Assembly: GCA_965368585.1 (NCBI GenBank) | Contig: CBDUNM010000039.1 | Coordinates: 1 to 33,911, forward strand | Reading direction: 5' to 3' | DNA from: JARRQB01 sp965368585 | Lineage (GTDB): Bacteria; Pseudomonadota; Gammaproteobacteria; Chromatiales; Chromatiaceae | DNA length: 33,911 nt | In this document: piece by piece, positions 15,519-24,059 of the stretch | Numbering within the stretch: position 1 is the first letter of the stretch | Layout of the letters: every line of letters starts with the position of its first letter | Program-made: the position numbers and the translations under genes | Notes under the pieces: model-generated | The model's input: only the letters and a program-made list of their open reading frames with translations | Databases searched by the model: none | What the model was told of the DNA's origin: nothing

Positions 15519-16739
15519 ATGAGCATTATTGAAAAAGCCATCGATAAACTCGCCAGCGAAAGTCCGGCGGTTAAAGGCAGCAGCCACAAGCCCGTGGTGC
15601 AACCACCGCCGAAGAGCGCGCCGGGATCGGTCAAGCTGGATCGGCAAGTAGCGGCTAACGGGCAAGCGGCGCCGGCCGACCTTGCCTCCGATGCGCCAAG
15701 GGTCGAGGCGCGATCGCAGGGCATTCCCGGGTCGGCGGCGAAGCACCATCCACAAACGTCGAACGAAACCGTGGCAGGCTCATTGGAATTGCCGCCCGAG
15801 TCGCTCGAGCGTATCGAAAACGACCTGACCCAGGCAGACGACGTCGCGTTGGCTGCGATCGCGGATGATATTCCGGTCGCGGGAGCCAACCAGGGCGAGC
15901 CGAGGTCGAGTATCAGTGCCGACGGCAGCCAGGGACTCGTGATCGATGAGCAGCCGGACAGAGCACCGGTGATGCTGAAGATTGGCGAACTCGGCCTGGA
16001 AGGTATCTTGTCCACTGACTCTGAACGAAGCAGGGCAGCCGAGGAATACCGGATAATCAAGCGGCCCCTGCTCATGCGCGCCTTCAGCGAACAGCAAAAC
16101 CGCAATACGCACGCCAACCTCATTATGGTCACCAGTTCCGTCGAAGGCGAAGGGAAAACGTTCAGTTCCCTGAACCTCGCAATCTCCATTGCCATGGAAA
16201 TGGATCGGACCGTGCTGCTCGTCGACGCGGATTTGGCAAAGCCGGGATTGTCGCGTTTGTTGAAGCTCAACAGCTTACCTGGCCTTACCGATCGGCTGAT
16301 TGATGAATCAGTTGATCTCGGAGAGATGTTGGTTCCTACCGACATACCCAAATTCAAGGTGCTGCCCGCCGGTAGACGGCACCGGCGTTCGACCGAACTG
16401 CTCGCCAGCAACACCATGCGGCGTTTGCTGGACGAGCTGGCGATGCGTTATTCCGACCGTGTCGTATTGTTCGACTCGCCGCCCCTGTTGGCGACCAGTG
16501 AAGCAAGCGTACTGGCACAACAGATGGGCCAGATATGCGTTGTCGTGGAATCGGCGGTGACGCCTCAGTTCCTCATCAAGGATGCTCTGGGACGCCTGGA
16601 AAGCACCGAAAACGTTTCCTTGGTATTGAACAAGTGTAAACCTGACCTGTTCCTTGGGAAGTACGGGTATGGAGGATACGGGTACAGCTACGGCTATGGC
16701 TACGGTTACGGCTATGGCTACGGTCAAAACGATAAGTAA
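15519..16739 (+). CDS. XrtA-associated tyrosine autokinase (BY-kinase)
   Basis: The 406-residue cytoplasmic bacterial tyrosine kinase has Walker A SSVEGEGKT (Lys213), Walker A' LLVDADLAKPGLS, and Walker B VVLFDSPPL. The first 150 residues or so are low-complexity linker. The C-terminus is a striking Gly-Tyr tract (residues about 383-402, alternating GY), the expected autophosphorylation cluster. It is encoded separately from, and immediately after, the chain-length determinant, as in other XrtA loci. Phosphorylation cycling of the Tyr tail would control polymer assembly in known Wzc-type systems. The GGCTAYGG-type DNA repeat that encodes the tail may be length-variable. Confidence 0.93.
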   Translation: MSIIEKAIDKLASESPAVKGSSHKPVVQPPPKSAPGSVKLDRQVAANGQAAPADLASDAPRVEARSQGIPGSAAKHHPQTSNETVAGSLELPPESLERIENDLTQADDVALAAIADDIPVAGANQGEPRSSISADGSQGLVIDEQPDRAPVMLKIGELGLEGILSTDSERSRAAEEYRIIKRPLLMRAFSEQQNRNTHANLIMVTSSVEGEGKTFSSLNLAISIAMEMDRTVLLVDADLAKPGLSRLLKLNSLPGLTDRLIDESVDLGEMLVPTDIPKFKVLPAGRRHRRSTELLASNTMRRLLDELAMRYSDRVVLFDSPPLLATSEASVLAQQMGQICVVVESAVTPQFLIKDALGRLESTENVSLVLNKCKPDLFLGKYGYGGYGYSYGYGYGYGYGYGQNDK

Positions 16740-16766
16740 AAGCACATTGCCAGCCGGGGGTTCGTT

Positions 16767-18194
16767 TTGCTGGGGAAACACCTAAGAATCGCAACGTATG
16801 TCGTGGCGCTCTCGATCACATCGCATGCGGCGTTGTGTGGAGATTGGAAACTCACCGATCGCTTCAATACCAGCGTGGTGCTGAGTGACAACATCGACCG
16901 TAACGACCGCAAGGACGCGGGCACGTCTTTGAACATCCGACCGAATCTTATGCTGGTCGGACAGGGCGGGCGGGTATCGGGCGCGGTTGCTTATTCGCCT
17001 TCTTTGTCGGTGAGACTGGGCGGAGAAGCGAGCAGCGGGCTGTCACATTTTCTGAACGCGACGGTCGCATCTGAATTGTACGAAAACACGCTTTTCGTCA
17101 ATGCACGCGCATCGGCGGGGTTAACAAGCCGTTCCGGAACCAGCACCGTAGGACTGGATGGCGTATCTCACAGCAGTAGCAGCAGTGATTCATCGCAGAC
17201 CTTTACCTTTGCCGTCTCTCCAGAGTTGAGAAACCGCTTTGGTACCTTTGCGGATTCACGGCTGCGGCTGAACGCCGACACCGTGCAAAACAGCGAAAGT
17301 TCGTCGGATAGCAACGGCTATGGATTATCCTACACGCTGAATAGCGGCCGACAGTTTCCCGGATTGCCGTGGACGCTGTTGTTTGACTACGACCAGACCG
17401 AGCACCGTGACCGGACCGACGAACGGATGCAGGCCCTCGGCCAATACGATTTTCGAGTGAACAACACGTGGCTGTTCAGGGCCAACGCCGGCGCGGAAAA
17501 GAACAACGTGACGACGACGCGGTCTGACACCGATGGCTTTATTTGGGGTCTCGGCAGTACCTGGACGCCAAGCGGTCGTACCAACCTAACCGTCGATTAT
17601 TCGCAACGCTACTCCGGTGCAAACTGGTCTGCGCAGTTTTCCCACGTGACCCGCAGAACCCGAATAACCGGCGCGTATACGCGCACCGTCAGCAATGCCC
17701 GCCAGGACCAACTCGATTCCACATTCGACCCCATACCCGGCCTCGACGACACGCCGTTTATCTCGATTCCCGGTACCGATGATCTGATCACGACCATTCC
17801 GACCGTTTCAGGCATCGATGATACCAACGACTACCTGTTGGACCGATTGAGTTTCGGGCTCGATCTGACTGGCCTGCGTTCGTCGGTGTCGGGGCAATTC
17901 GTTTGGTCAAAGCGTGATTACGAGTCGGGCTCGACTCCGAACACCGATACCTACAATATCCGGACGATCGTATCCCGGCAGTTGGACCAGTACTTCAGCG
18001 TCAACGGATCGTTTGACTGGCAACGGGTGGAAACCGCGTCAAGCTCGGATCGCGATCGGTATCAACTCGCCATAGGCATCAATCGGTCCCTGGGGCGAAA
18101 ATCCAGCGTCGGCCTCCGCTATTCGTTTCTCGACGACAGCGATTCCCCCGCCGAGAATCGTCTCTACGCCATTTTTTCAACGAGTTTTCTTTGA
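16767..18194 (+). CDS. PEP-CTERM/XrtA-associated outer-membrane beta-barrel protein
   Basis: The 475-residue product has a signal peptide (ending SHAALCG, about residue 24), many alternating beta strands, and a terminal Phe-Leu after aromatic strands (YAIFSTSFL), all features of outer-membrane barrels. It matches the TIGR03016-type barrel of exosortase A clusters in position and appearance (SDNIDRN near the N-terminus, strand repeats). A Ser-rich loop lies near residue 130-145, and an Asp/Pro-rich loop at about 320-350 (IPGLDDTPFISIPGTDD). The start is TTG 16767, with GGGGGT about 6 bases upstream; no ATG is better placed. It probably serves as the outer-membrane exit pore or a secretion-associated barrel; that is inference. 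Confidence 0.85.
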   Translation: MLGKHLRIATYVVALSITSHAALCGDWKLTDRFNTSVVLSDNIDRNDRKDAGTSLNIRPNLMLVGQGGRVSGAVAYSPSLSVRLGGEASSGLSHFLNATVASELYENTLFVNARASAGLTSRSGTSTVGLDGVSHSSSSSDSSQTFTFAVSPELRNRFGTFADSRLRLNADTVQNSESSSDSNGYGLSYTLNSGRQFPGLPWTLLFDYDQTEHRDRTDERMQALGQYDFRVNNTWLFRANAGAEKNNVTTTRSDTDGFIWGLGSTWTPSGRTNLTVDYSQRYSGANWSAQFSHVTRRTRITGAYTRTVSNARQDQLDSTFDPIPGLDDTPFISIPGTDDLITTIPTVSGIDDTNDYLLDRLSFGLDLTGLRSSVSGQFVWSKRDYESGSTPNTDTYNIRTIVSRQLDQYFSVNGSFDWQRVETASSSDRDRYQLAIGINRSLGRKSSVGLRYSFLDDSDSPAENRLYAIFSTSFL

Positions 18195-18197
18195 ATC

Positions 18198-19223
18198 ATG
18201 TATGAGAATTTCTACGGATTTAGCGGTAAGCCGTTCCAGCTAAGCCCCGACGCTCGCTTCTTCTTCAACAGTAAAGTCCACAACCGTGCCATGGCCTATT
18301 TGCGCTATGGTATGCGTCAAGGCGAAGGTTTTATCGTCATCACGGGCGGAATCGGCACCGGTAAAACCATGCTCGTGCGCAATCTGTTTGAGGAATTGAA
18401 CCGCGATGAGATCGTGGCCGCGCAGCTCGTATCGACGCAGGTCGATGCCGAAGACGTCCTGCGCATGGTAAACGCCGCATTCGGACTGCCGCACGACAAT
18501 CTGACCAAAGCGGCACTATTGCGCAATCTGGAAGCGTTCTTCAGAGCTCGCAGGGCCGAGGGAAAGCGCGTGTTGCTGGTGGTGGACGAGGCGCAGAACC
18601 TGCCCAAGCGTTCTGTCGAAGAATTGCGCATGCTTTCCAACTATGAAGAGGGCGGTCATGCCCTTCTGCAGAGTTTCCTGTTGGGCCAATCGGAACTGAA
18701 AAGCACATTGCAGGGGCCGGGAATGGAACAGGTTCGGCAACGCATCATCGCCGGCTACCATCTGCGTCCTCTCGATATCGAAGAGCTACAAGCGTACATC
18801 GAGCATCGCCTGCACTATGTCGGCTGGCAGGGCGATCCGGCGATCAGCGAGGACGCTTACGTACGCATCCACGAAGCAACCGGCGGGGTCCCGAGACGGG
18901 TGAACACCCTGGTTGACCGTATTCTTCTGTTCGGCTGTCTTGAAGAGTTGCACTCGCTCGATGCCGCCAGCGTTGATGCGGTCGTGGAAGAGGTCTCCAA
19001 CGAGGTTGGCTACACGCGCCTGGGTTCGGAAGAGGAAGCCGCCAACAAGGGCGGTATCGGGGTGCCGGTACACATGACCGTGGACACCGGGCTGGAGTCC
19101 CGGGTGCAGACCCTGGAGCACGCGATCGAAACACTGCGTAACGAAGCCCGACGGGATCGCAAGCTGTTGAAGAAAGCGATTCTGGTGCAGATGGAACTGG
19201 ATGACGACGATGACATCGGCTGA
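18198..19223 (+). CDS. XrtA-associated secretion ATPase (ExeA-like AAA)
   Basis: The 341-residue ATPase starts MYENFYGFSGKPFQLSPDARFFF, as ExeA/GspA-like ATPases do. It has Walker A GGIGTGKT (residues 50-57), Walker B LLVVDEAQN (about 127-135) and an AAA lid with GGVPRRVN. The last 50 residues form a likely coiled coil ending in an acidic DDDDD run. It matches the ATPase invariably found in exosortase A loci, immediately after the barrel protein (3-bp gap). Its 3' end overlaps the epimerase start by 23 bp. Confidence 0.92.
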   Translation: MYENFYGFSGKPFQLSPDARFFFNSKVHNRAMAYLRYGMRQGEGFIVITGGIGTGKTMLVRNLFEELNRDEIVAAQLVSTQVDAEDVLRMVNAAFGLPHDNLTKAALLRNLEAFFRARRAEGKRVLLVVDEAQNLPKRSVEELRMLSNYEEGGHALLQSFLLGQSELKSTLQGPGMEQVRQRIIAGYHLRPLDIEELQAYIEHRLHYVGWQGDPAISEDAYVRIHEATGGVPRRVNTLVDRILLFGCLEELHSLDAASVDAVVEEVSNEVGYTRLGSEEEAANKGGIGVPVHMTVDTGLESRVQTLEHAIETLRNEARRDRKLLKKAILVQMELDDDDDIG

Positions 19224-20364
19224 TCACCGCATCCGGCTGTTGTGCGTGGTTGGCGCTCGCCCGAATTTCATGAAGATCGCGCCGCTGATGCGTGTTTTTC
19301 GCCACCGCGGCGACCGGTTCGACGCGCGCTTGGTTCACACAGGCCAGCACTACGACGATGCGATGAAGGCATCGTTTTTTGATCAGCTCGGGATTCCGGA
19401 ACCGGATGTGGACCTTGGCGTGGGATCCGGATCGCACGCGGCGCAAACCGCCGAAATCATGAAGCGTTTCGAACCCATACTCGACCAGCACAATACCGAT
19501 GCCGTCCTGGTCGTCGGGGATGTGAATTCGACGATCGCATGTGCCCTGGTAGCGGCGAAGAAGAAAACACCGGTTATTCATGTGGAGGCGGGCTTACGTA
19601 GCTTTGACCGCGACATGCCCGAAGAGGTCAACCGGGTGTTGACCGACCAGATTTCGGACCTGCTGTTCATCACCGAACCCGAGGGTAAACAGAATCTGAT
19701 CAGAGAGGGCCTGGACGCCGACGCCGTGCATTTCGTCGGTAACGTGATGATCGATACCTTGATGGCAAACCTGAGCAAAGCGACGCCGGCCGCCGAGACG
19801 CTTGCGTCGTTGACGCAGGCAGACCGGATATTGAGCGGCGCCGGATTTGGCGTACTCACCCTGCATCGCCCATCGAATGTTGATGATCCCGTCATTTTGC
19901 GGCGCTTGTTGAAAACCGTACGTGATCTCAGCGATCAGCTGCCGCTGGTTTTTCCGGCGCACCCGCGTACCCGCAGCCAAATCGACAAATGTGGACTGGC
20001 AGACCTGCTGGACGGCCCTGGCATCGCCTATATGAACCCGCTTGGTTATCTGCAGTTGTTAGGGTTGATGCGCGAAGCCAAATTGGTATTGACGGATTCG
20101 GGCGGCATTCAGGAAGAGACAACCGCGCTCGGTGTGCCGTGTATCACCCTGCGGGAGAATACCGAGCGACCGATCACCGTCGTCGCGGGCACCAATACGA
20201 TTGTCGGCGCTGACGAGGACAAGATTCGCCGCAGTTTCACGGAAATCATGACCAATGGCGGTAAAGCCGGTCGTATACCGGAACTCTGGGATGGTCATGC
20301 CGCGGAAAGAATTGCCGATGTCATCGAAAACTGGGCTAAAACCAATCGGCAGGCCGCCGCGTAA
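19201..20364 (+). CDS. wecB: UDP-N-acetylglucosamine 2-epimerase (non-hydrolysing)
   Basis: The 387-residue enzyme interconverts UDP-GlcNAc and UDP-ManNAc. Family motifs are VVGARPNFMKIAPLM, HTGQHYD, HVEAGLRSFDRDMPEEVNRVLTD, TLHRPSNVD and DSGGIQEETTALGVPCITLRENTERPIT. It supplies an N-acetylmannosamine-type precursor for the polysaccharide made by this cluster. It starts inside the ATPase gene at ATG 19201; an alternative ATG lies at 19210. Confidence 0.95.
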   Translation: MTTMTSADHRIRLLCVVGARPNFMKIAPLMRVFRHRGDRFDARLVHTGQHYDDAMKASFFDQLGIPEPDVDLGVGSGSHAAQTAEIMKRFEPILDQHNTDAVLVVGDVNSTIACALVAAKKKTPVIHVEAGLRSFDRDMPEEVNRVLTDQISDLLFITEPEGKQNLIREGLDADAVHFVGNVMIDTLMANLSKATPAAETLASLTQADRILSGAGFGVLTLHRPSNVDDPVILRRLLKTVRDLSDQLPLVFPAHPRTRSQIDKCGLADLLDGPGIAYMNPLGYLQLLGLMREAKLVLTDSGGIQEETTALGVPCITLRENTERPITVVAGTNTIVGADEDKIRRSFTEIMTNGGKAGRIPELWDGHAAERIADVIENWAKTNRQAAA

Positions 20365-20371
20365 GGTCGGT

Positions 20372-21232
20372 ATGCCGATGCGCAACGCGATGACCGTCGA
20401 TGTAGAGGATTATTTCCAGGTTTCGGCTTTCGAACCCTATATAAGCCGCGACAACTGGGACAAGATTCCCCCGCGCATTGAAAACAACGTCGATCGCATT
20501 CTAACAATGTTCGACGATCACCGGATCCGCGCTACCTTTTTTACCTTGGGCTGGGTAGCGGAAAGGTTTCCGCACCTTCTTAGACGCATGGTAGACGAGG
20601 GTCATGAAGTCGCGAGCCACGGCTGGTCTCATGTCCGGGTGACGGAACAGGATCAAGGGACTTTTCGCGATGACGTCATTCGCACCAAGGCGCTGCTGGA
20701 GGATGTTACCGGCCAGCAGATCAAAGGGTACCGCGCTGCTAGCTATTCGATAGGCGAGCGCAATCTCTGGGCATTGGATGTGCTGCAGGAAGCGGGGTAT
20801 CGCTACAGTTCGAGTATTTTCCCAATCCGTCATGATCTCTACGGTATGCCTGACGCACCGCGCTTTGCATTTCGCCCCAAAGACGGCGACCTGATCGAGT
20901 TTCCGGTAACGACTGTCAGATTAGGCGGAAGAAATCTGCCTTGTTCGGGCGGCGGATGGTTCCGGCTGTTGCCCTATGTGCTATCCAAAGCTGCGATGCA
21001 GCGGGTCAATCGGGTCGACGTCAAACCGGTCATATTCTACTTTCATCCGTGGGAAATCGATCCGCATCAACCTCCGCAAGCCGGACTGGATGTGAAGACT
21101 CGCTTTCGTCACTACCTGAATCTGGACCGAACGGAAGCGCGTTTGAACCGGCTTTGCGGAGATTTCGACTGGGGCAGAATGGATGAGGTTCTCTACGAGC
21201 CGTATGTGAAAGCGCACCACGCTGCAGCATGA
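20372..21232 (+). CDS. XrtA-system polysaccharide deacetylase
   Basis: The 286-residue NodB-homology deacetylase has the catalytic-base/metal motif TVDVEDYFQ, the second motif SHGWSH (metal-binding His residues), RAASYSIG, and a C-terminal HPWEID. This is the deacetylase form seen in exosortase A loci (the DVEDYF start is characteristic). It would remove acetyl groups from GlcNAc-like residues of the exopolysaccharide, probably in the cell envelope, although no signal peptide is seen. ATG 20372 follows the epimerase stop by 7 bp with TAAGGT as ribosome site; the frame is open further upstream but overlaps wecB. The stop overlaps the next start (ATGA). Confidence 0.92.
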   Translation: MPMRNAMTVDVEDYFQVSAFEPYISRDNWDKIPPRIENNVDRILTMFDDHRIRATFFTLGWVAERFPHLLRRMVDEGHEVASHGWSHVRVTEQDQGTFRDDVIRTKALLEDVTGQQIKGYRAASYSIGERNLWALDVLQEAGYRYSSSIFPIRHDLYGMPDAPRFAFRPKDGDLIEFPVTTVRLGGRNLPCSGGGWFRLLPYVLSKAAMQRVNRVDVKPVIFYFHPWEIDPHQPPQAGLDVKTRFRHYLNLDRTEARLNRLCGDFDWGRMDEVLYEPYVKAHHAAA

Positions 21233-22473
21233 AACCCGGCTTGTTGTATCTGGTGCATCGAATTCCATATCCACCCAACAAGGGGGACAAGATTCGATCC
21301 TTCAATCTGCTGCGTGTCCTGGCCAAGCACTTTCGTATCTATCTAGGTACATTCGTCGACGATCCGCTGGATCGTCAGTATATCGAGCAAGCCGGTGCCT
21401 TTTGCGAACAGGCTCACTTTGCGGAACTGCGCCCACGCGCCGCGCGAATCAAGAGTTTAAAGGGTCTCCTCACCGGCGAAGCCCTGACCCTGCCGTACTA
21501 TTCCGACCGCGGCTTGGCGCGCTGGGTTGAGCGCGTCGTGCGTAAAGAGCGTCTTCAAGGCGCCGTTGTGTTTTCCTCATCGATGGCGCAGTACGTGATG
21601 CAAGACAAGTTCGGCAGCCTGAAACGCATTGTTGATTTTGTTGATATGGATTCCGATAAATGGCGACAGTATGCACCGACCCGGCCGTGGCCGATGAGTT
21701 GGGTCTACGCTCGAGAAGCTGAGAAACTGCAGGATTTCGAAATGCGGGTAATCGAGACCTTCGATGCCGGCTTGTTCGTTTCCCGGCCTGAGGCGGCATT
21801 GTTCAACCGGCTCTCACCCGGCTTCGAAAACAAGATCGGGTACGCCGAAAACGGGGTCGATCTCGATTTTTTTAAGCCAAATGCCGGTCTGGAATCGCCA
21901 TACGCCTCGAACGAACAACCGCTGGTGTTCGTCGGTGCAATGGACTACTGGCCGAATGTCGACGCCGTGGTGTGGTTTGTCAGGGAAATGTTCCCGGCCG
22001 TACGCAAGCGGGTGCCCGATGCGACGTTTTATATCGTGGGCGGCAATCCGGGTTCGACTGTCAACGCGCTGGCTGCGGAAAACGCCGTCGTGGTGACTGG
22101 GCGCGTCGACGATGTCCGGCCTTACGTCGCCCATGCAAAGGTCTCGGTCGCTCCGATTCGGATCGCGCGTGGCGTACAGAACAAGGTCCTGGAGAGTATG
22201 GCGATGGGTCGTCCGACCGTGGTGACGAAGGCGGCCTTGGAAGGCATTGACGCGGTGCCTGGTCGAGACCTCGTTCTGGCATCCGACAATGCGGAATTCG
22301 TACGCAGCGTATGCGATCTACTGGCGGACCCGAATGCGGGGGACGAACTCGGCAAAGCGGCGCGCGCCTATGCGGAAAAGGCCTGCGACTGGGATGAAAA
22401 CCTCAAGCGCTTTGTGCAACTGCTGCAAGCGATCGAACCCGACCAAACATTGCTCGAGGCGGTGTATGACTGA
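21229..22473 (+). CDS. XrtA/PEP-CTERM-associated family glycosyltransferase
   Basis: The 414-residue GT-B glycosyltransferase begins LLYLVHRIPYPPNKGDKIRSFNLLR, with the nucleotide-sugar site near the C-terminal half (APIRIARGVQNKVLESMAMGRPTV, a group 1/GT4-like EX7E variant). The start sequence and locus position fit the TIGR03087 family of exosortase A clusters. It adds a sugar to the growing repeat unit on the cytoplasmic side; donor and acceptor are unknown. It is coupled by ATGA to the deacetylase and overlaps the exosortase start by 8 bp. Confidence 0.9.
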   Translation: MKPGLLYLVHRIPYPPNKGDKIRSFNLLRVLAKHFRIYLGTFVDDPLDRQYIEQAGAFCEQAHFAELRPRAARIKSLKGLLTGEALTLPYYSDRGLARWVERVVRKERLQGAVVFSSSMAQYVMQDKFGSLKRIVDFVDMDSDKWRQYAPTRPWPMSWVYAREAEKLQDFEMRVIETFDAGLFVSRPEAALFNRLSPGFENKIGYAENGVDLDFFKPNAGLESPYASNEQPLVFVGAMDYWPNVDAVVWFVREMFPAVRKRVPDATFYIVGGNPGSTVNALAAENAVVVTGRVDDVRPYVAHAKVSVAPIRIARGVQNKVLESMAMGRPTVVTKAALEGIDAVPGRDLVLASDNAEFVRSVCDLLADPNAGDELGKAARAYAEKACDWDENLKRFVQLLQAIEPDQTLLEAVYD

Positions 22474-24034
22474 TTCGGTGGCCACGGGCATGCCGGCGAG
22501 ATCGACGAACTGGAATCATGCCCTCGTCGCCTTGACCGGCGCACTGGCGGCATTGCTTTTTTTCTATCGGGATACGGCGGTGTCGTTGGTTGGTGACTGG
22601 TTGTTGTACGCAACCTATACGCACGGATTTCTCATTGTACCCATCAGTTTGTGGCTGGTCTGGCAGAAGCGTGAATCGCTCGGTCGCATATCACCCAAGC
22701 CGGACTGGGCGGGATTCGTGATATTGATCGTGCTGTCGACGTGCATGTCATTGGCTACACTGGCCAGTGTAAAAGTAGCGCAGCAGTTTTCGTTGGTGGC
22801 GATGTTGATTGCAACCCTCTGGTTCATCCTGGGCCGGCGCGTCGCAGTGTATCTGGCGTTTCCTTTGCTGTTCCTGTTCCTGGCGGTGCCCATGGGTATG
22901 GATCTGGTGCCGCCGCTCATGGAATTTACCGCGTCGTTTACGGTGGCGATGCTGCAGTTGACGGGTATCCCCGTCTATCGCGAGGGACTGTTTTTCGTCA
23001 TTCCAAGCGGTAACTGGTCGGTGGTCGAGGCCTGTAGCGGACTACGTTATCTGATAGCGTCAGTCACGCTGGGCCTGCTGTATGCCTACCTGACGTACAG
23101 CAGTTTTTGGCGGCGGGCGATCTTCGTGGCTCTGTCCGCACTGATTCCTGTCATCGCTAACGGTTTTCGAGCCTATTTGATCGTGATGATCGGACATCTC
23201 AGCGACATGAAACTGGCGGTCGGCGTCGATCACCTTCTGTACGGCTGGGTGTTTTTCGGACTGGTGATGCTGCTGCTGTTTTGGGTCGGCTCGTTCTGGA
23301 GCCAACCCGTGGAGGACGCTCGACCGGAATACGCTGCGGCGCCGGCCGCGACATCGACGGGCACGTCCTTTTATATGGCGACGCTGTTGGTGTTGCTGAT
23401 CAGTACTTCCATAGCGACGGCCACTGCAAAACTGGCTCAGTACTCGCCAGGCGTTGCGCAGGCGTTGACAGCGCCCTCAGGTAAAAACGGTTGGGCAATT
23501 GAATCCGGCGTGCCTTGGCCGGACCTGCCCGATACCTTACCGACGGAACATAAAATTCTCACGACCTACCGAAAAGGGACGCAGCAGGTGGCCTTGGCGG
23601 TATCGCTCTATCCGACACAAGGCCATGCCGCCGACGCGGTCAGCGTGGCAAACCGAATCTTTGTTCCGGAAACGGGTTGGCGCTTACTTTCGACGATGCT
23701 CGATACCGAAATCGCCGGGGCCGTATCTCCGGCCGTGAACAGGCACGAAATCACTCGGTCGGATTTGCCCGATGGTGCGGTGCGATTGACGCTCCTGCAG
23801 TGGTACCGCTTGGGGTCGCGGCCTACCGCGAGCGACTACATGGGTAAGATATATACCGCGTTGAACCTGTTCTATCCGCATCGCACGGACGGCGCGTATA
23901 TCGTCGTAGCGGCTTCATCGGGAATGCTAGATAGCGAGGCAGACGGTGCTCTGGCGTCTTTCATGAAAGAAATGGGGCCGGCGATCAACGACGCCATCGA
24001 CACCGCGGTACTCGGGAACCCCGCCGCTCCTTAG
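22466..24034 (+). CDS. xrtA: exosortase A fused to EpsI domain
   Basis: The 522-residue multispanning inner-membrane protein has about eight helices in the first 300 residues. The exosortase catalytic residues are visible: Cys190 in VVEACSGLRYL, Arg235 in ANGFRAYLIV and His256 in GVDHLLYGW. The C-terminal 200 residues (from about 325, after one more membrane helix) form a periplasmic EpsI-type domain, as in known exosortase A fusions. Exosortase A cleaves PEP-CTERM sorting signals and transfers the proteins, coupled with exopolysaccharide production. No PEP-CTERM substrate is encoded in this window. ATG 22466 overlaps the preceding gene by 8 bp. Confidence 0.95.
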   Translation: MTDSVATGMPARSTNWNHALVALTGALAALLFFYRDTAVSLVGDWLLYATYTHGFLIVPISLWLVWQKRESLGRISPKPDWAGFVILIVLSTCMSLATLASVKVAQQFSLVAMLIATLWFILGRRVAVYLAFPLLFLFLAVPMGMDLVPPLMEFTASFTVAMLQLTGIPVYREGLFFVIPSGNWSVVEACSGLRYLIASVTLGLLYAYLTYSSFWRRAIFVALSALIPVIANGFRAYLIVMIGHLSDMKLAVGVDHLLYGWVFFGLVMLLLFWVGSFWSQPVEDARPEYAAAPAATSTGTSFYMATLLVLLISTSIATATAKLAQYSPGVAQALTAPSGKNGWAIESGVPWPDLPDTLPTEHKILTTYRKGTQQVALAVSLYPTQGHAADAVSVANRIFVPETGWRLLSTMLDTEIAGAVSPAVNRHEITRSDLPDGAVRLTLLQWYRLGSRPTASDYMGKIYTALNLFYPHRTDGAYIVVAASSGMLDSEADGALASFMKEMGPAINDAIDTAVLGNPAAP

Positions 24035-24059
24035 TTCATTAAGTAGAATCGAAAGAATC

